DNA from: an uncultured Clostridium sp.
Lineage (GTDB): Bacteria > Bacillota > Clostridia > Lachnospirales > Lachnospiraceae
Assembly (NCBI RefSeq): GCF_900547735.1
Contig: NZ_URHZ01000088.1
Span: 1 to 21,594 of the forward strand
Direction: 5' to 3'
Length of the DNA: 21,594 bases
In this document: positions 15,841 through 21,594 of the stretch, piece after piece
Position numbering within the stretch: position 1 is the first letter of the stretch
How the letters are laid out: every line of letters begins with the position of its first letter
Notes under the pieces: model-generated
The model's database searches: none
What the model was told of the DNA's origin: nothing
Seen by the model: the letters and a program-made list of their open reading frames with translations, nothing else
Position numbers and translations under genes: made by a program

Positions 15841-16050
15841 TCATTTTATGATTTTGATCGTTGTGCCTTCAAAGGTCACTTCGTCTCCATCATACAGTTT
15901 TTTTCCTCTCTGGCACTCGGTCTGACCATTTACCTTCACGAGACCGTCCTGAACGGCAAATTTGGCATCCACACCGTTCTCCACCAGGCCGGCCGCTTTC
16001 AGCGCCTGGCCCAGTTTAATGTATTCATCTCTTAATTTGATCGTTTCCAT
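15841..16050 (-). CDS. S4-domain RNA-binding protein (YaaA/RlbA type)
   Basis: This small 69-residue protein consists of one S4 domain: IKLGQALKAAGLVENG, then AKFAVQDGLVKVNGQ, then a basic turn and GDEVTFEGTTIKI. Members bind structured RNA, and this family is found between dnaN and recF in most Firmicutes. The start at METIKLRDEY is chosen because AAGGAAA lies just upstream; a longer in-frame start would overlap the end of dnaN. Its stop lies 52 bp before recF. The exact role is not established from sequence. Confidence 0.9.
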   Translation of the reverse strand: METIKLRDEYIKLGQALKAAGLVENGVDAKFAVQDGLVKVNGQTECQRGKKLYDGDEVTFEGTTIKIIK

Positions 16051-16064
16051 TCTTATTTCCTTTA

Positions 16065-17183
16065 TCAGATTGCTGCCGCATTGAAGTTTACAGGAAGGAT
16101 CAGATAGATATAGTTCTCTTCCTCGTCCTTGATAAAGCACGGCGACTTGGGATTCATCATATAAAGAGTAACTTCCTCGTCATCAATAATACGAAGTGCG
16201 TCGCTCAAAAACTTCGGATTGAAGCCGATCATCAGATCTTTACCGAATTTTGTGATATTAATCTCTGCATTCATCGTACCGAAAGTGGAATTCAGCTTCA
16301 GTTCCATTCCTTCGTCCGTTATATTGATGATAATTGGTTTTTTATCATTTTCACGGATCAAAATGCTGGCGCGCTCAATGGCATCCAGGAATTCTCTTCT
16401 GTTTACCGTGACTTTTGTCTCGTAATCACTGGACAGCATCTGATTGATCCTGAAATATTCGCCTTCGATCAGACGGGAAACCACTACGGTATCGTCAAAT
16501 TCAAACATAATATGGTTTGTGGTGAAGAAAATAAGTACTTCCGATTCATTGTCTCCGTTTAAAATCTTGCTGATCTCACTGAGAGTCTTGCCAGGAACGA
16601 TGACTTTTATATCATGATACTGATCTTTTAATGAAACTTTTCTGATTGACATACGGTGTCCGTCGAGTGAAACCACCTTTAATACGTTGTCTTTTACTTC
16701 GATCAGTTCGCCTGTCATCATCTTGTTACTGTCGTTCGGTGAGGTGGAGAAAATGGTCTGGCGTATTACTTCTTTCAATGTAAACTGGGAGAGGCAGATA
16801 TAATTGTCTCTTTCTATATGAGGAATATAGGAAAATTCCTCTCCGTCTTTTCCCTGGATTTTGAATACTGATTTTTCACAGGTGATGACCGTATTGAATT
16901 TTTCGTCTGATTCAATGGTAATTGTGGAATCCTGGCCTGAAAGTTTTCTGATGATATCGGAGAGCAGTTTTGCATCGAGAGCAATCTTGCCTCTCTCCAG
17001 GATCATTCCTTCCACCTTTGTCTCGATTCCCAGCTCCATATCATTACCGGTCAGTTTTATCTCATTGGAAGTTGCATCGATCAGGATGCACTCTAAAATT
17101 GGCATGGTTGTTTTGGAAGATACTGCCTTAAGAACGATGTTGATGCCGTTCATTAAACTGTCTTTATTAAATGAAAGCTTCAT
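16065..17183 (-). CDS. dnaN: DNA polymerase III beta subunit (sliding clamp)
   Basis: This 372-residue protein is the dimeric clamp that tethers DNA polymerase III to DNA. It opens with MKLSFNKDSLMNGINIVLKAV, and three repeats of the clamp fold fit the length. The ends of the domains are recognisable: TMPILECILIDA near 27-38, and the C-terminal MNPKSPCFIKDEEENYIYLILPVN, which is typical of the protein-binding cleft. AAAGGAG lies about 12 bases before ATG. It lies behind dnaA, with the 259 bp downstream half of oriC between them. Confidence 0.97.
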   Translation of the reverse strand: MKLSFNKDSLMNGINIVLKAVSSKTTMPILECILIDATSNEIKLTGNDMELGIETKVEGMILERGKIALDAKLLSDIIRKLSGQDSTITIESDEKFNTVITCEKSVFKIQGKDGEEFSYIPHIERDNYICLSQFTLKEVIRQTIFSTSPNDSNKMMTGELIEVKDNVLKVVSLDGHRMSIRKVSLKDQYHDIKVIVPGKTLSEISKILNGDNESEVLIFFTTNHIMFEFDDTVVVSRLIEGEYFRINQMLSSDYETKVTVNRREFLDAIERASILIRENDKKPIIINITDEGMELKLNSTFGTMNAEINITKFGKDLMIGFNPKFLSDALRIIDDEEVTLYMMNPKSPCFIKDEEENYIYLILPVNFNAAAI

Positions 17184-17442
17184 AATTGTTGATAACTCCT
17201 TTGCTAAGATTGATTGTGATGGTTAAGGATAATTATATATAAATTCCGTAGCATTCGTAGTAGGGGGTGTGGATTTGTGTAAAAGCCCGGACAAGCCTTA
17301 ATGTAAGAGGTTTGTCCCTGTTTAAACCTTTGTGTAAAACTCCGGTTTTCAGGAAGGATAACTTAATACTTATCCACAGCCTGAAAATGAACCTAAAGTC
17401 CCGATCATTTATCCACAAGTTATCCATCGGTATATCCACAGC
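17184..17442. other. oriC, dnaA-dnaN intergenic part with unwinding site
   Basis: DnaA boxes TTATCCACA lie at 17370-17378 and 17409-17417. TTATCCATC (17420-17428) and ATATCCACA (17432-17440) follow at 11 and 12 bp phasing, and a degenerate box in reverse (TGTGGATTT) lies at 17268-17276. Read on minus, that last box is followed by a run of C, TACTAC (17257-17262), another TAC (17248-17250) and AT-rich DNA (17231-17245). Box, GC cluster, TAG/TAC trios and AT-rich DNA is the arrangement of the DnaA-trio unwinding site known from Bacillus subtilis. A TATAAT within the AT-rich DNA may also serve dnaN. Confidence 0.75.
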
Positions 17443-18810
17443 CTATTGTGGATTGATTTTCTTCTTTAGGATCTCGATGGTGTTGCGGAGACTTTCGTTC
17501 TTTTCCATGTCGTTTCCTATCTTCTCATAGCCGTGGATAATGGTGGTGTGATCCCTGCCTCCTAAATATTTGCCGATGGCCTGAAGAGGGGTCTCCGTCA
17601 TGCTGCGGCACAAGTACATAACGATCTGCCGTGGAAATACGACTTCTTTATTTCTCTTCTGGGAAGAGATGTCAAGCGGGGTGATGCCGAAATGATCGGC
17701 AACCACCTGGATGATCAGTTCCGGGGTCACTTCTTTCATCTCATTCGGTGAAATCAGATCTTTGAGAGCTTCTTCGGCCAGTTCAATTGTAATCTCACGT
17801 TTGTTGAGCTTTGAGAGGGCGACGATCTTGGTGAGCGCCCCTTCAAGCTCCCGGATATTGGATTTGACATTGGTAGCGATGTATTTAATTACCTCGTTGT
17901 CGATGTTATATCCTTCGAGTTCTTCTTTTTTTCGCAGTATTGCCATTCGTGTTTCATAGTCAGGAGACTGTATGTCCACCGTCAGGCCCCATTCAAAACG
18001 GGAACGGAGACGCTCTTCCAGAGTCTCAATTTCCTTCGGAGGTTTATCCGATGAAATAATAATCTGTTTTTTCGCTTCGTAGAGGGAGTTGAAGGTGTGG
18101 AAGAATTCTTCCTGGGTACTCTCTTTACCGATGATAAACTGAATATCATCGATCAGAAGAATGTCGTTATTCCTGTACTTTTCCCTGAATTCCGTGGTGG
18201 AAATGTTGTTTTTATTACGGATGGCATCGATCAGTTCGTTGGTAAACTTCTCACTCGTCACATATAAAACCTTGGCCTTTGGGTTATTCTTCAGAATAAA
18301 ATGGCCGATGGAATGCATAAGGTGGGTTTTACCAAGACCAACTCCTCCGTAAATAAAAAGCGGGTTATAAATTTCACCTGGAGATTCTGCTACAGCCAAA
18401 GAAGCCGCATGCGCCAGATTGTTGTTGGCGCCTACGACGAAGCTGTCAAATGTATAGCGTGGATTTAAGTTGGCATTCTGAATTACCTGGCGGTTTACTT
18501 CCAGAGGACGGTTGATCAACTGATTCCTGTCCGCCTCATCCTGTGCTCCAACCTGTTCCGCTGTTACAAATTCCAATTCACATTCAATTTCTGTCAGCTC
18601 TTCGATGGTAATCTGAAGCAAAAATCCATATTTTTTCTTGATATAACCGAGAAAATGGATGTCCGGCACCAGGATCTGAAGAGTATTACCTTTGACAGCA
18701 TATGGTTCCGTCGGAAGCAGCCATGTTTTAAATGAAACGTCGGTCAGCTCGTGCTCCTCTTTTATGTGCAGGAGAATCTGATCCCATTTTTCCTTGATTT
18801 TTTCTAACAT
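17443..18810 (-). CDS. dnaA: Chromosomal replication initiator DnaA
   Basis: This is the AAA+ initiator that binds DnaA boxes and unwinds oriC. From the chosen start it has 455 residues. Domain I covers about 1-85 and a short linker domain II about 86-115. Domain III has Walker A GGVGLGKT (155-162) and Walker B ILLIDDIQF (217-225). The C-terminal domain IV carries the GGRDHTTIIHGYEKI box-binding signature. TAGGAG lies seven bases before the ATG of MLEKIKEKW; an in-frame ATG 13 codons earlier has no site. It is the first gene of the minus-strand replication cluster and is flanked by boxes on both sides, as expected for autoregulation. Confidence 0.98.
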   Translation of the reverse strand: MLEKIKEKWDQILLHIKEEHELTDVSFKTWLLPTEPYAVKGNTLQILVPDIHFLGYIKKKYGFLLQITIEELTEIECELEFVTAEQVGAQDEADRNQLINRPLEVNRQVIQNANLNPRYTFDSFVVGANNNLAHAASLAVAESPGEIYNPLFIYGGVGLGKTHLMHSIGHFILKNNPKAKVLYVTSEKFTNELIDAIRNKNNISTTEFREKYRNNDILLIDDIQFIIGKESTQEEFFHTFNSLYEAKKQIIISSDKPPKEIETLEERLRSRFEWGLTVDIQSPDYETRMAILRKKEELEGYNIDNEVIKYIATNVKSNIRELEGALTKIVALSKLNKREITIELAEEALKDLISPNEMKEVTPELIIQVVADHFGITPLDISSQKRNKEVVFPRQIVMYLCRSMTETPLQAIGKYLGGRDHTTIIHGYEKIGNDMEKNESLRNTIEILKKKINPQ

Positions 18811-18869
18811 AGTAAGTCTCCTAAGTGTATTAAACAAGCAAAACTGCAAATTTGCCCAATCTAATACCT

Positions 18870-18898
18870 ATTCTACATTATTATAAAGTATTTTTCAA
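18870..18898 (-). promoter_or_regulatory. dnaA promoter
   Basis: On minus, TTGAAA (18893-18898) and TAGAAT (18870-18875) are separated by exactly 17 bp, giving a good housekeeping promoter about 60 bp upstream of the dnaA start. The nearest upstream DnaA box is 45 bp away (18943-18951). Confidence 0.75.
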
Positions 18899-18942
18899 TT
18901 AAAAGATTAAAAATGGGAGGAATGTGTATAACTGAAATTTAT

Positions 18943-19300
18943 TTATCCACTATCCGGAAGTATTGAAAAATAAGGAATTCCGACATAGGGTTGTGAACAA
19001 TATACAAGATATTCAGATATTATCCCACTATTTATCCACAAGTTATCCCCAAAGTGTGGATAAGTTATGTAAAGCATGTGAATAACCGGTGGAAATGCTG
19101 TAAAATCAAGGGTTTCACAATCCACAAAATGTAGTTGGAAAAATAAAATATGGCACATTTTGTGGATTTTTTATGGGTATAACTCTGAGAATAACTTTTT
19201 TTTACTGTTTTTTTGATCGGGTCAGAAAAATGATGTGTATAGAGCGGCAGATATATTTTTTAAAAATAAAAAAATTAGCATGAAAAAGGCCTGATTAGGG
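18943..19300. other. oriC, part upstream of dnaA
   Basis: DnaA boxes cluster here: TTATCCACT 18943-18951, TTATCCACA 19032-19040, TTATCCCCA 19043-19051, TGTGGATAA 19055-19063 (reverse, perfect), TGTGAATAA 19077-19085 (reverse), and degenerate boxes at 19118-19126 and 19161-19169. The central three are phased at 11-12 bp. AT-rich DNA follows (about 19185-19290). With the boxes behind dnaA this gives a bipartite origin. The region continues to 19379 without a gene. Confidence 0.75.
19119..19168. repeat. 14 bp perfect inverted repeat built from DnaA-box-like arms
   Basis: AATCCACAAAATGT (19119-19132) and ACATTTTGTGGATT (19155-19168) are exact reverse complements, 22 bases apart, and a T-run continues to 19172. 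Each arm contains a degenerate DnaA box. It could act as a terminator on plus or as a paired DnaA-binding structure. Confidence 0.65.
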
Positions 19301-19377
19301 GATTTTTTACGAGGGAAAGGTTGTTTTAACGATGTAATTCATGTTTGACGCTGTGTAAGATTGTCCTGAGTAATTTT

Positions 19378-19394
19378 TTGGTAAGTACTTTGCA
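19378..19394 (+). promoter_or_regulatory. Sigma-54-like promoter upstream of the ECF/M24 operon
   Basis: TTGGTAAGTACTTTGCA has GG at 19380-19381 and GC at 19392-19393 with exactly ten bases between, and a full TTGCA at -12. The -24 half departs from the consensus at two positions. A TATACT (19453-19458) without a clear -35 is the alternative promoter. No riboswitch was recognised in the leader (19405-19579). Confidence 0.45.
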
Positions 19395-19579
19395 AAAACT
19401 GGCCTTTAAAAAAATATATAAATTGGATATATTTAACGAGTCAGTTAGGTGCTATACTAGGGGCACTTGAAGCGGAACTATAAAATATAATATGAGATAT
19501 CGGAATACTCAACGAGGTATTGCCGCGCCTGTCACAGTATTATATTGTTTTTAATTTGACAGAAAGAGAGGAAGATTCA

Positions 19580-20203
19580 ATGAGTAAAGAAAAAACGATG
19601 ATAATGGAACATAAAAGAACAGATGCGCCGGACAGAGGACAGGTTCACACCAGCGTGCTTTCTGTGGTTATGACTGCTTTTTTTGCGGCCGTCATCTTCC
19701 TGGGAATCCAGTCTTTCCGAATTCCGCTGCCTGCGGCGGTGGGAACACCATTTCTTCATTTCGGCCATATTTTTGTCATGCTGGCGATAGTGTGCCTGGG
19801 AGGAAAACGTTCGGCGGCGGCCGGTGTACTGGGACTGGTTATTTTTGATATTTTAAACGGATATATCCATTCAATCCCGAATGTATTTGTCAGCACGATT
19901 ATCAAATGCGTTCTGGTCGGGGCTGTATTTGATATTATGAAAAAACGGGCGGCGGGAGACCGGGAAAAGGAATATACGGCGGCGGTGATTTGTGCGGCGG
20001 TTTACGGTGTATTGAACATCGCGGTGGATTTTACCTGGTCTGTGGGTGAACTGATGCTGATAGGAAGTACCTTTGGCGCTGCTTTGGCGGCAGAAATTAC
20101 ATCGATTCCGGCTACAATCATTAATGCGGGATTTACTGTGATCGGAACAGGGCTGCTTTATCTGCCGGTTGTTTCGGCTTACCGGCGTATTATAAAAGGT
20201 TAA
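19580..20203 (+). CDS. ECF transporter S component
   Basis: This 207-residue membrane protein is the substrate-binding subunit of an energy-coupling factor importer. It would work with a shared EcfA1A2T module encoded elsewhere. About six hydrophobic segments follow a polar N-terminal tail of about 22 residues: VLSVVMTAFFAAVIFLG, HIFVMLAIVCLGG, AAAGVLGLVIFDILNG, VSTIIKCVLVGAVFDI, AAVICAAVYGVLNIAVDF, and a last segment ending in LLYLPVV. The small-residue face of the early helices is typical of S components. The vitamin or other ligand cannot be named. ATG 19580 is chosen over an in-frame ATG 20 codons earlier because GAGAGG lies eight bases upstream. It forms an operon with the peptidase 21 bp downstream. 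Confidence 0.82.
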   Translation: MSKEKTMIMEHKRTDAPDRGQVHTSVLSVVMTAFFAAVIFLGIQSFRIPLPAAVGTPFLHFGHIFVMLAIVCLGGKRSAAAGVLGLVIFDILNGYIHSIPNVFVSTIIKCVLVGAVFDIMKKRAAGDREKEYTAAVICAAVYGVLNIAVDFTWSVGELMLIGSTFGAALAAEITSIPATIINAGFTVIGTGLLYLPVVSAYRRIIKG

Positions 20204-20224
20204 TATAGAATGGAGGGATGACAG

Positions 20225-21457
20225 ATGGATAGAAATCCAATCCAATCGGACGATCCGGTTAAAAACGGAGAGGCGGGCGGCATAATCCCGGATATTGAGA
20301 AAATCCAGTCGCTCTTAAGACAGTACAGTCTGGACGTCTGGATTTTCTCTGATTTTCAGGGCCGCGATTTTATTTCCGGGGATTTTCTGAAGCTGACGAA
20401 ACGAAAATGCACCAGGAGGATGTTTTATTTCATTCCGGTAAAAGGTGAACCGGTTAAACTTTTATCGGCAATTGAACCTTTGCTGCTTGACCACCTGCCC
20501 GGCAGAAAAGTACTTTATAAAGGAATGCGGGAGCAGAGAAGAGAGCTTTCAAAAATTCTTTTACCGGGTATGCAGATTGCCTGTCAATATTCGCCTGGGG
20601 GGAATGTTCCTACGATAAGTTCCATGGATGCGGGACTTGTAGAATATTTAAAGACGTTTGAGATTGAACTGATTTCTTCGGCAGATTTAATGCAGTTTTT
20701 CGGTGCGGTGCTTACGAAGTCACAGATAGAATCCCACAGACAGGCAGGAGAGGCGATCCACCGGATTTTGGATCAGACGTTTTACTGGATACGAAACAAT
20801 CTGAATGCCGGGATCTACATCGACGAGTGGATGATGTTAAAAGAGATGGAACGTCTTATTGCGGCCGAGGGAATATATATGGATTCACCGCCATTTTTCG
20901 GGATCGATGAACATGCCTGTGATCCAGGATATGAGCCTTCGGAACACGGTTCGGCACAGATCCGGGAGGGCAGCCGTCTGATTATAGATATCGCCGGCCG
21001 GATGCCGGGATCGGATTCTATTTATTATGATATTTCATGGTGCATGAATGTGGGGCCGGAGATTGATCCGGAATACCGCCGCCTGTTTGAGACGGTGAAT
21101 GAGGTGCGGAACCGGCTGGTGGCATTTATTGAAGAGCGCCTCAATCAGGGGAAAGAGATCCGCGGCTATGAGGTGGACGAGCTGGCGCGGACTCTTTTTC
21201 GCCAAAAGGGACTGGATAATTTCCTGATGCACAGAACCGGCCATAATATCGGCCATTCCTGTCATGGAATAGGCGCCAATCTGGACGACTTTGAGACCCA
21301 TGATGTACGCTGTCTGCTTCCGGGCACCATGTTCTCGGTGGAACCCGGGATTTATACGGATAAATATGGGGTAAGATTGGAATTCGACGTACATCTGACA
21401 GAGGATAGGAAGGCCAGAATTTATGGGCCGGTTCAGACGGAGATATTAGTGGTGTAG
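20225..21457 (+). CDS. M24-family metallopeptidase (Xaa-Pro peptidase-like)
   Basis: This 410-residue cytoplasmic peptidase has a creatinase-type N-terminal domain (about 20-160) and a pita-bread catalytic domain (about 175-405). All five expected metal ligands are present: Asp in LIIDIAG, Asp in YYDISW, His in GHNIGHSCHG, Glu in FSVEPGIY and Glu in GVRLEFDVHLTE. Family members cleave X-Pro bonds, although related enzymes act on other substrates; the exact specificity is not fixed by sequence. GGAGGG lies seven bases upstream of ATG. It is the second gene of the ECF operon, which suggests that uptake and processing of a small molecule may be linked. Structured element copy 4 begins nine bases after its stop. 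Confidence 0.88.
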   Translation: MDRNPIQSDDPVKNGEAGGIIPDIEKIQSLLRQYSLDVWIFSDFQGRDFISGDFLKLTKRKCTRRMFYFIPVKGEPVKLLSAIEPLLLDHLPGRKVLYKGMREQRRELSKILLPGMQIACQYSPGGNVPTISSMDAGLVEYLKTFEIELISSADLMQFFGAVLTKSQIESHRQAGEAIHRILDQTFYWIRNNLNAGIYIDEWMMLKEMERLIAAEGIYMDSPPFFGIDEHACDPGYEPSEHGSAQIREGSRLIIDIAGRMPGSDSIYYDISWCMNVGPEIDPEYRRLFETVNEVRNRLVAFIEERLNQGKEIRGYEVDELARTLFRQKGLDNFLMHRTGHNIGHSCHGIGANLDDFETHDVRCLLPGTMFSVEPGIYTDKYGVRLEFDVHLTEDRKARIYGPVQTEILVV

Positions 21458-21465
21458 ATGGTTGG

Positions 21466-21594
21466 GATGCGAGGACGCCGCTGTAAGTCGGCGGACGGGG
21501 TAGTGGGAGGTGGTATATAAGTCTTCAGTCCCGGTTTGAAGGTTGTGGTGAGGGGGAATCCAGGAGAAAAAATTCCTACGGGGACTCGCTCCCG
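21466..21594 (+). repeat. Structured repeat element, copy 4 (3' part missing)
   Basis: This is the 5' half of the element, starting nine bases behind the M24 peptidase stop and running off the window. It is very close to the 5' half of copy 2: GATGCGAGGACGCC, GGACGGGG (outer-stem left strand, 21493-21500), then G-rich sequence. GTCTTCAGTCCCGG (21521-21534), GGGGAATCC and AGGAGAAAAAATTCC (21562-21576), TAC and GGGGAC follow. A CGCCG/CGGCG hairpin (about 21476-21493) replaces the CGCC/GGCG hairpin of copy 2. Its outer-stem strand does not match copy 1, so copies 1 and 4 are not halves of one element. Confidence 0.78.

Noticed and set aside
19405..19579. Vitamin riboswitch ahead of the ECF S component
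   Set aside because: No known riboswitch core (TPP, FMN, cobalamin, THF, preQ1) could be recognised; only a short AATAC/GTATT hairpin.

Overview
The window looks like a complete 21.6 kb contig from a Clostridia genome, most likely Lachnospiraceae of the [Clostridium] symbiosum/Enterocloster/Lacrimispora kind. This rests on the gene order dnaA-dnaN-S4-recF-gyrB-gyrA, strong AGGAGG ribosome binding sites, moderate GC, an aspartase beside a LysR regulator, an IadA/YfcC/sigma-54-activator cluster and an ECF S component. Genus assignment is inference.

Layout, left to right. 1-755: two convergent copies of a large repeated, structured element (copy 1 cut by the left edge, copy 2 complete). 761-3275: aspartase gene (minus) divergent from a LysR-type regulator (plus). 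3276-3606: a third, complete copy of the element. 3610-5000: a gene-poor, AT-rich stretch with hairpins and a GNAT acetyltransferase, flanked by paired GGGCACCA motifs; it looks like an acquired cassette. 5186-10043: a sigma-54-type promoter, beta-aspartyl dipeptidase (iadA), a YfcC-family carrier and a sigma-54-dependent activator. 10087-18810: gyrA, gyrB, recF, S4 protein, dnaN and dnaA, all on minus. 17184-17442 and 18811-19300: a bipartite oriC. 19380-21457: a second sigma-54-like promoter, an ECF S component and an M24 peptidase. 21466-21594: the 5' half of a fourth copy of the element, cut by the right edge.

Functional reading. IadA releases aspartate from beta-aspartyl dipeptides, aspartase converts aspartate to fumarate and ammonia, YfcC is a plausible importer, and the activator encoded behind them probably drives the -24/-12 promoter in front of iadA. 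The M24 peptidase operon may belong to the same regulon.

The most unusual content is the ~330-345 nt repeated element. Its copies differ in sequence but keep the same long fold through compensatory base changes: an outer stem, a conserved 13 bp stem, a long purine/pyrimidine stem, and an apical stem with an invariant A.A mismatch, followed by a conserved 3' tail with small hairpins. Every copy whose 5' end is visible starts 0-12 nt after the stop codon of a gene in the same orientation. Both contig ends fall inside copies. I do not recognise it as a named RNA or mobile-element family; novelty could not be checked here.
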